Source: Ascaphus truei
Lineage: Eukaryota; Chordata; Amphibia; Anura; Ascaphidae
Reading direction: 5' to 3'
Length of the DNA stretch: 64,000 nucleotides
NCBI GenBank assembly: GCA_036426205.1
Contig: CM071570.1
Location: forward strand, 2,144,678-2,208,677
The position numbers and the translations under genes were made by a program. Of this stretch, positions 22,868 to 34,365 are shown one piece after another. Position 1 is the stretch's first letter; each line of letters starts with the position of its first letter. The notes beneath the pieces are model-generated. The model saw only the letters and a program-made list of their open reading frames with translations, did not search any database and had not been told where the DNA came from.

Positions 22868-23045
22868 GAGGTGCTGATAGGTTTTCAGGATATGCTTGCT
22901 TCAGCACAGTTGGCTCAATCAGTGGCTCAGTTGAAGACTGAGCCACCTGTGCTGAAGCAGGGACTGAATGAGCCACCAGTGCTGAAGCTGGGATAAGATG
23001 AAATACGGACCTGTTGCAGGGTGTTGAGGACTGGAGTTAAACTCC
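22868..23045. mobile_element. hAT-type foldback element with duplicated arm segment
   Basis: Same interior as the other copies (TTCAGCACAGTTGGCTCAAT; GAGCCACCTGTGCTGAAGCA), but the right-arm block GAGCCACC-GTGCTGAAGC occurs twice in tandem, which is unique among the copies here. Confidence 0.75.
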
Positions 23046-23132
23046 CTGGGGTAACAGACATGGGTTTTTACATGAAGTGACTGTGAATAAGATGGCGAGC
23101 GATGAGCCGCAGTATGAAGGAGACGCGCTTAT

Positions 23133-23235
23133 CACCGGGAAAGCAGAGCCCCCCTATCACTGGGAAAGCAGAGCCCCCCTATCACTGGGAAAGCAGAGCC
23201 CCCCTATCACCGGGAAAGCAGAGCCCCCCATCTCA
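23133..23235. repeat. 25-base tandem repeat, four copies
   Basis: Four near-identical copies of CTATCACTGGGAAAGCAGAG plus CCCCC. An independent G run follows near 23380. Confidence 0.9.
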
Positions 23236-23529
23236 TACATGTAACCTGAGCTGACAGCTTGAAGGACTTAGAAAGACCTCAATGTCTGCAACAGTTTGGC
23301 ATGGCAGAGCGAGCACACCATCCAAACCCTAGTAATTAGTGGGGCTTTCCAGAGTATACTCCTTTGGGGAGGGGTGGGGGGGGGGGGGGGGTCTTGCTCG
23401 TTTTGTATTTCTGTGCTTATCACGGACAAATAGTGTGGTTTCCCGGAGCCCATGCAGCCCGTAATTCAGGCCCGGTTGTCATGGGAGGACAATATGGCTG
23501 CCGGCTGTGTTACCAGGACTCAAGTAAAT

Positions 23530-23950
23530 GTATGTATGTCTTTATTTGTATAGCGCCATTAATGTACACAGCGCTTCACAGCAGTAATACGGGACAATCA
23601 TATAAATAACAAATAATACAAATAACAGAACATGGGAATAAGTGCTTCAGACATAAAAGTAACATTAAGGAAGAGGAGTCCCTGCCCCGAGGAGCTTACA
23701 GTCTAATTGGTAGGTAGGGAGAACGTACAGAGACAGTAGGAGAGAGTTCTGGTAAGTGCGTCTGCAGGGGGCCAAGCTTTATGTACTGTATCATGTGTTC
23801 AGAATATTCACAGTGCTATTCATATGCTTCTTTAAGCAAGTGTGTTTTTAGGTGGCTCTTAAAGGTGGATAGAGAGGGTGCTAGTCGGGTATTGAGGGGA
23901 AGGGCATTCCAGAGGTGCGGGGCAGTCAAACTCTTTTGGTTTTCTGGGGC
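23530..23950 (-). mobile_element. LINE-type 3' end, reversed
   Basis: On the plus strand it starts TTTATTTGTATAGCGCC, the complement of the GGCGCTATACAAATAAA tail seen on many vertebrate L2-like elements and their SINE partners. It continues through TGCCCCGAGGAGCTTACAGT and GGTAGGTAGGGAGAACG to a stretch with AGGGCATTCCAGAGGTG. I recognise the string as a common amphibian interspersed repeat but cannot name the family. Confidence 0.6.
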
Positions 23951-24134
23951 AAGGGAGGGTACTTTGTTAACTTATCTGCTGCCTGTCCAAGTGATGAGTG
24001 CCAGCTTATTCTGCCTGAGCCTGACACAGAAATAGAGCTGTACCTCTCTGAAGACATCTGGCCTGTGACCTCACCCAGCTCCCCCGCCTGCTTCCATTTA
24101 TCAAACAGCTTCCTGTCCTGACATCACAGCCACA

Positions 24135-24225
24135 GGACTTCACTCTGCTGTGTACACATCTCCTCCTCTCACTGTGCTATCCCAGGAGACAATGACCACA
24201 GGACTTCACTCTGCTGTGTACACAT
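24135..24225. repeat. 71-base minisatellite, left remnant
   Basis: About 1.3 units (GGACTTCACTCTGCTGTGTA, CACATCTCCTCC, CTCACTGTGCTATCCCAGGA, GACAATGACCACA). The array is broken at 24226 by the LTR-like element and resumes at 26281. Confidence 0.9.
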
Positions 24226-26280
24226 TGTCACGGTGACTTTATGACAGGCTGCAATTTACACCAAATATATATAATATAATAAATATATCTAACTGGGTTG
24301 AACTGGGACGAGACTTAGATATGATAAAATATAATTTATTCCTTGATAAAGGTGAACACAACAGATTATACAAATAACAGGCAAAATATAGACACTTACT
24401 TAAAGATGGAAATGATGAAACAGTCACATCTGGACTGGCAGTTCATACAGCACTCTTCATCATCCCAAGACACGAAAAGCCATGAAAAGGCCTTGCATGC
24501 AGACATTGCATAGCATTTCTCTCAGCAATCAAGATGGTATAGAAGAACAACCAGGATAAAGGGTGGACAACCGTTTATAAACCTTTTGTAACCCTATCCT
24601 TAACATTAAGTACAGGTGATTGGTTTTCAATTACCTGTAGCCACTCACTAACATGGGAACACATTTTGATACATGCCCCCAGCTAGTTGGCACATGCTCA
24701 GTTGGACTCTGGGGTCTCATTTCTGCAGCCCCACATTTGCATCAGGAATGCCAGCCAGTCTACTAAACGGAGTTTCTGGTAGGAAACCCTTTGTTGTAAG
24801 GTGTGAAATGGGACACTTATAGCCTGCTCTGGTTTGAGTAATCTCCGCCCTCCTGTAAACAGTGTAGGTGATAAACTCCTTTGAACAGCACTTAAATTCT
24901 AGACATTAGGGTGCTTCCCTGGCCATCTGCTAACTTATGGCCAAAGGAATTCCCTCTGGTTTCTGTCCCTACCTGGAGATACAGTATTAAGGATAAAACA
25001 AAAACATATTAAAATATCCGGTTCCGTTGGGTCCAGCGGGTCCAAACTTCCCAGTTCTCAATGCCGGAACTGGGACACCCTAGGGTCCAATTTGCGACTT
25101 GCTACGACCCTCGGAACCGGAGTTACACAAATACACCTTAAACCGTTTCCTATTTTAATACAATAATCTCCGCTGTAAATTAAATCACAGTTTTTCACTA
25201 AATCCCCATTGAAAACAACGGGCTTCGCCGACATAGACTTTCAATGGCAAACCGCCGCCATTGGCGGCTATGGGAATCCGCCGCCATAGACTTTCAACGG
25301 GGCCACGCCGCCGTTGAAGTCAATGGGGGTTTTCCGCCATAGCCGGTCAATGGAAATTGGCCGCCATTGAAGTCTATGGGAAAAGGCCTGAACTTTCAAG
25401 GGGGTCCATACTCCGTCGGGTTGGTCCAAGAGGGTCAAGGATGGTTCTGCAGCGATGCCGGAGCAGTGACTACAGGTACCCCAAACCCTGGCCCTCTGGA
25501 CCCTCCGGAACCGGAGCTATGGATTCCTAAATTTCAGCTTTTCACACTAAGCCGTTTTCTTGAGCTGTTTCTGCCGCCACCATTGGAACCTATGGCGCGA
25601 CCCGCTCTTCTCGGTTCCACCCTTATCGGGGGTCCAGGATTCGGGAACCCGGTGGTGGTCGAGTGGGGGAGGCCTAGGAACTAGGGGCAAAAAGAATTTT
25701 ATTTCTAGGTGCTCTAGAACTGTTTATTCCCACGCCACTTGTTGTTGAACTTGGCTAATATGTGATCAAAGCTCTCTTTTAGAAAAAGTATCCGCTTTGC
25801 GGTTTTGCGGTTTGGACGGCAGCCAACTCGTTCCTGGAAAGCTCCTTCGAGGAATCTCCATTGAAGTCAATGGGCCCATTGACTTACAATGGGGAACCGC
25901 CGCTCCTCCTCTCGGACGCCATCTGCTGGTCTTCACAGGAAACAGGACCAAAACAGCAAGATTCGCCATTAGAATGCATTGAGCCCTAATGGCGGCCTAT
26001 GGGACCCTGCAAAATGGTGCCCGGGAAAATTACACAAAGGGCTATAATCATTAAAGAACTATTAACCCTTGTACTCCCGGATGGATCCTAGTGTGTGTGT
26101 GATGCAGACACTGATATAACAATAAAACCTGGGAACAGGGGAATACACATTTTCATGTTATAACAAGGGTTAAATCTGGACCTCAGCCCAGTTAACCCCT
26201 TGTCTCCCTGGTGAGGTCAGGGGATGGCCAAATGGGGTGTTACCCCTTTAATCCCGGGCCAAATCCTCCCCATCGTCACA
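24226..26280 (-). mobile_element. Solo-LTR-like insertion (2055 bases) in the 71-base array
   Basis: It starts TGTCACGG and ends CGTCACA, giving TG...CA ends, and is flanked by CACAT at 24221-24225 and 26281-26285, a 5-base duplication typical of LTR retroelements. Read on the minus strand there is a TATA-like GGTTTATAAACGG at about 24571-24583, and downstream of it AAGGAATAAATT (AATAAA) near 24330, in the order expected of U3, R and U5. The U3 side (25200-25990) is full of CCGCCATTGAAGTC-type inverted motifs. No gag or pol frame is present. A second, truncated copy is at 39039-39345. Confidence 0.7.
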
Positions 26281-28130
26281 CACATCTCCTCCCCTCACTG
26301 TGCTATCCCAGGAGACAATGACCACAGGACTTCACTCTGCTGTGTACACATCTCCTCCTCTCGCCTCACTGTGCTATCCCAGGAGACAATGACCACAGGA
26401 CTTCACTCTGCTGTGTACACATCTCCTCCCCTCACTGTGCTATTCCAGGAGACAATAACCACAGGACTTCACTCTGCTGTGTACACATCTCCTCCTCTCG
26501 CCTCACTGTGCTATCCCAGGAGACAATGACCACAGGACTTCACTCTGCTGTTTACACATCTCCTCCTCTCGCCTCACTGTGCAATCCCAGGAGACAATGA
26601 CCACAGGACTTCACTCTGCTGTGTACACATCCCCTCCTCTCGCCTCACTGTGCTATCCCAGGAGACAATGACCACAGGACTTCACTCTGCTGTGTACACA
26701 TCTCCTCCTCTCGCCTCACTGTGCAATCCCGGAGACACACATTACACAGGGGAACTTCACTCTGCTGTGTACACTCCCCTCCTTAACTCTACCACTTCCT
26801 GCTACCTAAAAAAAAAGGGAACAACAAAACCGGCTCACTCAAAACAATTCCTCATCATTGTCCTCAATTACATCCCCAATATCACTCCCTTTCTCGCGTC
26901 CCATCCTAATCACCCCACACCTCACAGTTTCTGACCCATCGCGCCGACCCCTCCGAGACATAGTCCCTCCTACAGCTCCTATAATAATCTGGCCGATCGT
27001 GAGTCTCCCGAAGATTTTCGGGCTCGGCCCTGCTCTCATTCCCCGCACTCTCCTCACGGCGTCACTGTGCTTTCCCAGGAGATAATACCACAGACTTCAC
27101 TCTGCTGTGTACACATCTCCTTCCAATCTCTCTCCTCATGTGCTATTCCAGGAGACAATGAACACTAGGACTTCACTCTGCTGTGTACACATTCTCCTCC
27201 CCTCACTGTGCTATCCCAGGAGACAATGACCACAGAGACTTCACTCTGCTTGTGTACACATCTCCTCCTCTCTGCCTCACTGGTCCATCACAGGAGTACA
27301 ATGACCACAGGACTTCACTCTGTGTGTACACATCTCCTCCCCTCACTGTATATTCCAGGACAATGACCACAGGATTCACTCTGCTGGTGTACCATCTCTC
27401 CTCTCGCCTCACTGTGCTATCCCGGAGACAATGACACAGACTTCACTCTGCTGTGTAACATCTCCTGCCCCTCACTGTGTAGCTCCCAGGAGACAATACC
27501 ACAGGACTTCAATCTGCTGTTTACACATCTCCTCCTCTCGCCTCACTGTGCTCTATCCCAGGAACATGACCCACAGGACTTCACTCTGCTGTGTACACAT
27601 TCCTCCCTCAGCTCATGTGCTATCCCAGGAGACAATTACCACGGACTTCACTCGGCTGTGTACAACATCTCCTCCTCTCGCCTCACTGGTGCTATCCCAG
27701 AGAAACAATGACCACAGGACATTTACACCTGGCTGTGTACACATCTCCTCCTCTCGCCTCACTGTGCTATCCAAGGAGACAATGAAACCACAGGACTTCA
27801 CTCTGCTGTGTACACATCTCCTCCTCATCGCCTCACTGTGCTATCCAGGAGACAATGACCACAGAGGATTCACTCTGCTTGTGACACTCTCCTCCTCTCT
27901 CTGCCTCACTGTGCTTCCCAGGAGAACAATGACCACAGGACTTCACTCTGCTGTTTGTACCCATCTCCTCCTCTCGCCTCACTGTGCTATCCCAGGAGAG
28001 ACAAATAGACCTCCAGGACTTCACTCTGCTGTGTACACATCTCCTCCTCTCGCCTCACTGTGCTAATCCCAGGAACAATGACCACAGGATCTCACTCTGC
28101 TGTGTTACACATCTCCTCCTCCTGCTACAC
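26281..28130. repeat. 71-base minisatellite, main block
   Basis: About 22 units of ACATCTCCTCCTCTCGCCTC, ACTGTGCTATCCCAGGAGAC, AATGACCACAGGACTTCACT and CTGCTGTGTAC. The left part is regular; units after 27060 carry many indels. Each unit contains a pyrimidine tract ending TATCCCAG followed by GAGAC, which resembles a splice acceptor. It is interrupted at 26790-27058 by non-repeat sequence. Confidence 0.95.
26790..27058. other. Unique-sequence island inside the 71-base array
   Basis: Between AACTCTACCACTTCCTGC and CTCACGGCGTCACTGTGC, array units are replaced by about 270 bases of unrelated sequence starting with a short A run. The minus strand has a 72-codon open frame (26839-27057) rich in Gly, Arg and Ile with an acidic end. 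No family is recognised and no target duplication is clear. It may be an inserted fragment or an assembly join. Confidence 0.4.
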
Positions 28131-28403
28131 TGTGGCAATCGCGCTAAGAGACCATGACCAACACACACTTCACATGTTCCTTTTGACTTCCAAAAATGGC
28201 CTCCCTCGGCCCGTCACTGCCCAGATTGGTACCGTGGAAGTCCTGCAGCTGGCAGGCACTGGGGAATACGTCCTGAAGATTGTATGATGCAGAATCTGGC
28301 GAGTTTGTCTGTATGAACCACATCACACACCACAGACACCACCATTCTGCCTGACGTGAGAAGGTTTTTATTACCAGACTGCTAGGTTCTTATAAACAGT
28401 CAG
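28131..28403. other. Array edge and unassigned open sequence
   Basis: After the last degenerate array unit the sequence becomes unique. The plus strand reads AQIGTVEVLQLAGTGEYVLK before a stop, with DAESGEFVCMN in the next frame. The minus strand is also open (to 28144). This may be coding debris, but no family is recognised. Confidence 0.25.
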
Positions 28404-28754
28404 ATGACCAAACACCAAAGGGAAAATGCTGGAAAACGGAATATATTAGCTGTGCGTGGCTACACCACAAACAAACACGGACATTATTGTTTTGCTATTG
28501 ATGGTTACGACCAAGAGATGTGTCTACATGCAATGGAAAAAAGAAGTCGTTTTGGCTTCCTTTCTGCCAAATGCTTGCACCCTGTGACTCTAATACTGTA
28601 TCTTCCATCTCATGCAGATCTTGTAACCCGAGGGGCCACTCGTGACGTGGCAGAGATCTGTGAGGCCGTAGCCTGGGATACAAAAGAACCGGCCGGCACA
28701 GAATTTGGTGCATTCCATTACACCATGCAGCAATTTTGCCCCAAGTATATTTAG
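28404..28754 (+). CDS. Open frame of unknown identity, possibly a terminal exon
   Basis: A 116-codon plus frame. An internal splice acceptor is plausible at about 28618 (TATCTTCCATCTCATGCAG); the part after it reads LVTRGATRDVAEICEAVAWD and ends EFGAFHYTMQQFCPKYI before a TAG. An AATAAA follows about 10 bases later (28763), as in a terminal exon with a very short 3'UTR. No domain is recognised, and a 110-codon frame also exists on the opposite strand, so coding status is uncertain. Confidence 0.3.
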   Translation: MTKHQRENAGKRNILAVRGYTTNKHGHYCFAIDGYDQEMCLHAMEKRSRFGFLSAKCLHPVTLILYLPSHADLVTRGATRDVAEICEAVAWDTKEPAGTEFGAFHYTMQQFCPKYI

Positions 28755-28814
28755 TGACTAATAATAAATGTATGGAAGTTTGTTGGATTTTTTGTTTTAC
28801 ATTTCTAGTAACTC

Positions 28815-29012
28815 CTCCCACTGACACCCATTAAATCCCAGTCTGAGTCACTGACACCCATTAAATCCCAGTCTGAGTCAAGGACACCCATTAAATCCCA
28901 ATCTGAATCAAGGACACCCATTAAATCCCAATCTGAATCAAGGACACCCATTACATCCCAATCTGAGTATTTATACCCATTAAATCCCAATCTGAGTCAC
29001 TGACACCCATTA
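28815..29012. repeat. 30-base minisatellite
   Basis: Six to seven copies of TCACTGACACCCATTAAATC plus CCAGTCTGAG, with a TCAAGGACACCC variant. Confidence 0.9.
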
Positions 29013-31934
29013 AATCCCAAAAAGGTGATGCCGTTTCAGAAGGGGAAGGGGATGTGACGTTGTAAATGGTTGCTATAGGAAAAAAAATGCTTGCTATATT
29101 ATAATACATTAAAAATGTCTTTAAAATAGTTTTTTTTTTTAATTGCTACAAGTATGTTCTCAAAGTACAGAACTGATTTATTAAAAAAAAAACACCATGT
29201 AGGATATTGCTGGAACTGCAGCTTTAATCCTGTGAAATGCTCAGTGAAACCAGCGTATTTTGTAACAGTGTTTTGGAAATGTAAATTGTCTTTATGTTGC
29301 ACACATCAATTTGCATTGAAATGATCCTGGCCTCATCAATGAACTAAAAATGAATACATGCATTACCGCCATGCTGAACGGATTTAATCTTCTGTATACC
29401 AATGGGGTTTCTCTTAATGAAAGAGATTTACATTAGAGAAGTAGAAGGTTATTTTTTAATATAGCACTGACAACGTACTCTGTATGGAGAAGTTTAAAGA
29501 CACAATAAGGCCCTGTCCACAAGAGCTTGCAATCACATTTCTGGTGCTCAGAGTGAAAACGTGTCTTCCACCAGGTCACAAGGAGCCGCCACGGAGACTG
29601 GAACGTGGTTCTCCTGCAGTGTTTCCCCGCAAGGCTTCTCCTCCGGGACACAGTGACATCTCAGCAGACAAATACATTTTGCTATTTGAAAGCTTGGGAA
29701 GCAAATGGATGAAAAAGACGAGCCCGTCACTACAGCAAGCCAAAAAATATTCCATTTCAACATGGACCATTTATTTTCTGTACTGCTCTCACATGAAGAT
29801 ATCAGAACCACAGCAAATGCCTGGTCCAAGGAGCTTACAACCTTAATTGTATAGCCCACAATGCACAGGTGATGATAGGAAGGTCACATGAACCCGACAC
29901 TGTGGTCTCTCACTGACTATATCACGTCCCTGCCTTATGGTGGGACCTCCAGGATATTAGGACAGTGACATCTGGTCATACGTATCTCAGAGCTATCCCT
30001 AGTCAGAACTTCACGGCTGGAGCTGGGGAACTCCATGAAGCAAAGGGGTCGGGTCGCCAGCTGACTTATTAATGGTACAATTCCGGTTTCCCTGTGCATT
30101 ATTACAGGAACATGTGAGGCCGGGCTCTCACTCTGAAAGAGTAGTGGATACAGCACAAATAACAGCGGAAGAGGCAGGAAAAAGATTGTCACAATTCAAT
30201 AATGCTTGAAGGGGATTCTGCGGGTGGGTGGGGTGAAAGTCTCCGATCCGGCAGAGTTTATGACCTTGTAGGAAACCGTGCAGAGCAGACGGGCAGAATA
30301 AACACGATCTGCCCTCAGTTTGTACGTTTCTATATGTTCAATAAGTGACGCGCTATTGAGGTTCGTGGTGTGCGCGCTGAATCTTGGAATGAGGGGGAGA
30401 TGTTCCACTGGGCGACTTCACACCCCTACTCTCCCAATCCATACGCGCCATTCCCCCCGGTGCCTGAAAGGTCTTGGGAACACCCCAGTAACCGTTTCCC
30501 AATTTACAGGTATTAGGCAAATTGCCCCACAGCCAGAGCGCATAACAGTAACTTGTAGGTATGTTGTTATATAGAGCAATGCGTTGCATGCCCCTGCGCC
30601 AGGAAAAACATTACAAAGCCCGTCACCAGAAATACGCTACTGGACTTCTCAGCTATATTGCTATAGTTAGTGTTAGTGGTTAAGATGGGAAATGATACCC
30701 CAACTAGCTCTCAAAAGGACAGCGGGTGCATGGAACGTGAAGTCCACCTCTTATCCCGGCCGGGGCACTGTAACAAATATACCTGCCAATGTTTTTAAGG
30801 GTGATAACTGCAATGACTTTGGGGTGATTATTACAGCTGTTCCATTTCAGCTTGTGAACATCTGTGCTAAGTGTTCATGAAAGTGCGCTTACTGCTTTTA
30901 CTAAAGATATAAACCTCCCCAGATTTCCCCCGAAAAACCCGCAAAACCTCCACTCATGCCCAATTCATAGCGGCTTCGAGCAAGAATGAGGGCGTTCCAA
31001 GAACAACGCAAATCCCGTCACTAGCAATGAAAAGAAATATTCAGTGTGTGCACAAAACAGGCCAATCCCAACAAATCGCACAAATAAATCTATTAAATAT
31101 CAAAAAAGAAGAACACGAAGAGAAGCGAGGTGTCCATTAATGGAGCGCGCTTCTGATTAGGGGGGACGCTTCTCCCCAATTTATATTTCTGTTTTATTGT
31201 TGTGCACCTTTGTTATTATATTTCTGTTGTGTTACGTACGAGGGTGTCTTTAAGGAGGATTTAGAAGCGCTGGCTACACAATGTAGCTATTATTTTTGCA
31301 ACTTTTCCACAGGTGAGAAATTGGCAACAGTCACGAATTGTGCACATCTCAGATTACAGCTGTGGCCGTGTGACATTGTCCCACAGATAACACAACGTAT
31401 CCCATTATATCGCAGATCAGAGCGTTTCCACAGGATGCAATGAGATGACGCCTCGTGTCCGTACGCCTCCCACCATCCTGTAACACTTAGATTGTCAGCT
31501 CTGTGGCACAGTTCTCATTTACTGTTGCACGTATCCCCGTTGTTTGTAATATATTTACCGAGCATTGTAATGTTGTAAAACGCGGCGTACAAAAATAAAA
31601 CGATACATACGGTACTGGTGCAGAATATCTCAATCCCACCGTGACGCCGGCAACATCTGCACCATGACAGCCCCCCCCCCCCCCCCCAGAATATACACCT
31701 CTAGTATTAGCCATGTTAATGCTTTTACTACCATGAGTCACAGACTCATCTGGCAGATAAGTGGTTAAAAACAAAAGGTAGGAATGCTACAATACAGAGT
31801 CCCTGCAATGTGATACATCTCTCTATAACATCCAGGCTTTCATTAATAAACAATAAAGGTGGATCTGTAGCTTGGTAATAAGAGCAGTGTTGCTGTGTTA
31901 CTGTGTTACTGCAGAGCCACCACATGAAGGTAAC
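29013..31934. other. Low-repeat sequence, no gene assigned
   Basis: Mostly unique-looking DNA. It contains fragments reminiscent of retroposon tails (CAAGAGCTTGCAATC near 29521; AAGGAGCTTACAACC near 29828) and a C run at about 31672-31687. Open frames of 60-120 codons occur on both strands without motifs. If dnmt3a is on the minus strand, this is part of its intron 3. Confidence 0.4.
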
Positions 31935-32215
31935 AGGGTTATAGAAGGGTAACATGTCACACATGACACATTATATAAGGGTAACATGTCACACATGCCT
32001 CATTATATAAGGGTAACATGTCACGCATGACTCATTATATAAGGGTAACATGTCACACAACACAGTATATAAGGGTAACATATCACGCATGACACGTTAT
32101 ATAAGGGTAACATATCACACATGACACATTATATAAGGGTAACATATCACGCATGACACATTATATAAGGGTAACATATCACGCATGACACATTATATAA
32201 GGGTAATATATCATG
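31935..32215. repeat. 32-base minisatellite
   Basis: Eight to nine copies of ATATAAGGGTAACATGTCAC plus ACATGACACATT. It ends about 25 bases beyond the donor site of dnmt3a exon 3, so in gene orientation it begins just inside intron 3. Confidence 0.9.
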
Positions 32216-32245
32216 GACATAAGCACTCGCTGAGCATCTACTCAC

Positions 32246-32350
32246 CATAGTGTGTTTGCGTTTCCTCCCTGGACGCCCCACTTTCTTCATGGACCCCCCC
32301 ATGAGCTGCTTCTCCTCCTTGGTCTTCTGTTCTTTGGGGGCCTCCTCTCC
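32246..32350 (-). CDS. dnmt3a: dnmt3a exon 3 (DNA cytosine-5 methyltransferase 3A, N-terminal region)
   Basis: DNMT3A is the nuclear de novo DNA methyltransferase; this exon belongs to its variable N-terminal tail, upstream of the PWWP, ADD and catalytic domains. On the minus strand the acceptor TTGTGTCCTGCAG precedes an exon that is open throughout and stops at a consensus donor, GTGAGT (32240-32245). It encodes 35 residues, starting GEEAPKEQKTKEEKQLMGGS and ending MKKVGRPGRKRKHTM. From family memory, human exon 3 is also 105 bases, phase 0 at both ends, starting DGEE and ending ARKVGRPGRKRKHPP; the basic VGRPGRKRKH block (an AT-hook-like GRP core) is identical. Length, phase and motif all agree. 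No exon 4 is seen further along the minus strand. The candidate exon 2 lies at 48107-48181 on the opposite strand, which is incompatible with a normal gene order. Confidence 0.92.
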
Positions 32351-32783
32351 CTGCAGGACACAAGCACGTGTTAATCATGGAATAAGGGTTCACCCGAGGC
32401 TGGGCCGCAATACGGGCAGTCTGTAGTGCGCAGGTCACTCACCCCCACGGCTCAGATACAAACACACTCTGGACAAGGACAGAGTAGACCGGGACTCAAG
32501 ACAGGTCTAGAAAGTTATACAACCAGTACTGCTATAATGCCACTCTGGTGATATCATTTATGGTCCAGGAAGTTCCACAGATCACGAATATCAATGTCAA
32601 CTAATGGCACTTCCACCTCTCCATAACCGCCGAGAAGATCAACGTAACTACATTATCTACCAGATCATTCTTACACCGGCGATCCATCACCGCTAAAGAA
32701 ACCCAGTCTCGTATGGTAACAGAATATCCCGAGGACCCGGCAGCTGGGCCCACAAGTTGGGCTTGCACTTCCGGGAGGGCCTG
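32351..32783. other. Intronic sequence, no feature seen
   Basis: Minus-strand acceptor flank of dnmt3a exon 3. Nothing else is recognised. Confidence 0.5.
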
Positions 32784-32915
32784 GGACGCTCTACCTGGCT
32801 CCCCGCCCGCTCTACCCGGCTCCCCGCCCGCTCTACCTGGCTCCCCGCCCGCTCTACCTGGCTCCCCGCCTGCTCTACCTGGCTCCCCGCCCGCTCTACC
32901 TGGCTCCCCCGCCCG
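32784..32915. repeat. 21-base minisatellite
   Basis: Six copies of GCTCTACCTGGCTCCCCGCC plus C. The period of seven codons keeps several frames open on both strands. It lies in the presumed dnmt3a intron 2. Confidence 0.9.
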
Positions 32916-33999
32916 CGGCCCCAATGACGTCCATTACTTAGGATCATTTCGATTATTTTATTGATATTTTAATTTTTTCTTGCTCTATTAAACACAGAAT
33001 ATTAAATTCTCGAGACCAGGAAGGGGAGGACCTGCACCCTCCCCGTGACCACGTGCTGGACGAGAAGGGTCCCGTGGAACACCGATTACGAACGCCCGGG
33101 AGAAGTGAGCAAAACCAGAGAATGCCAGAAGGCCCTCCCCCAGGGCGCCAGCCTTATTGACGTACGTTGCACTACTGTAGAGCACCATCGGTAAACATTT
33201 CAATTAATGTTTTCCTTCATTTGCTAACCTCCCTCTAAAAACTATTGAATATTTTGAAAGTTACAGGGAATAATATAACGACGATAAGTGTATTAATGAT
33301 AAATGGTACTGGAACAATAAAAAAAGTATTTCATATTAGCAAGAATATTTAAAACCATATAGACAAACCCTTAAATTATAGGATAAAAATCAGCAAAAAG
33401 TATTCAAATGCAAACGGCGTTAAGAAAACAGACGCAGAAAATCCTTTCAGCTAAAGAGACTCATTTTCATGAGAGAAAGGAAGAGTTATTTACCGGTTTT
33501 AATTGCTGTTCCGTAATGTAAGATATGTTCATTCGCTTTGCAAAGTACAAAAAAATCTCCGTGGCGAATATCCCGGCGTATAAAACGCGCTGCTTTCATT
33601 AGCCATCGGCTAAACCGTGTATAGGATGGAGTGTAAATCCCAAAATTGTAGTGACCAGGGCAGGGATATGAAGCCGTTTTTAATGGTTTCCAGCGGGAAA
33701 AATGCTTTCGCAGCAATATTTGTGCGCTGAATGATTTATGGGGGGGTCCTGAGACTGGGATCAAAAGAGGAACGTCATTAGTGACCACAATGATTAACCA
33801 GAAAAAGATGCCACACAGCTGGATCCCACCACATGTTACACATGTACACAAATATAACACAATCTGTTAGCGAGCACACAAACATCCTATACTCACATTT
33901 AGGACTCTTCTCAAGAATACATGTATATAGTGGGGCAGGGTCTGGTGTATCAAGTGTGTCTCTTTCCTGAAGAAATGTCCTACGAAGTCGGGTTAGTCC
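32916..33999. other. No gene seen
   Basis: Ordinary, partly AT-rich sequence. A minus frame at 33486-33860 has no recognisable motif. Confidence 0.45.
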
Positions 34000-34365
34000 G
34001 AGTGTGTAACTGGCTCACATATGTGTGTAACTGGCTCACGTATGTGTGTAACCGGCTCACGTATGTGTGTAACCGGCTCACGTATGTGTGTAACTGGCTC
34101 ACGTATGTGTGTAACTGGCACATGTGTGTGTGTAACTGGCACACGTGTGTGTGTAACTGCCACACATGTGTGTAACTGGTACACGTACGTGTGTAACCGG
34201 CACACGTATGTGTGTAACCGGCTCACGTATGTGTGTAACCGGCACACGTATGTGTGTAACTGGCTCACGTATGTGTGTAACTGGCTCACGTATGTGTGTA
34301 ACTGGCTCACGTATGTGTGTAACTGGCACACGTATGTGTGTAACTGGCCCACGTATGTGTACGCT
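34000..34365. repeat. 21-base minisatellite
   Basis: About 17 copies of GTGTGTAACTGGCTCACGTA plus T, with GGCACACG and ACCGGCTC variants. It is open in several frames on both strands because the period is seven codons. Confidence 0.95.

Noticed and set aside
29013..32245. dnmt3a exon 4 on the minus strand downstream of exon 3
   Set aside because: I looked for the conserved N-terminal segment expected in exon 4 and for paired splice sites and saw none; the following intron is long in other vertebrates.
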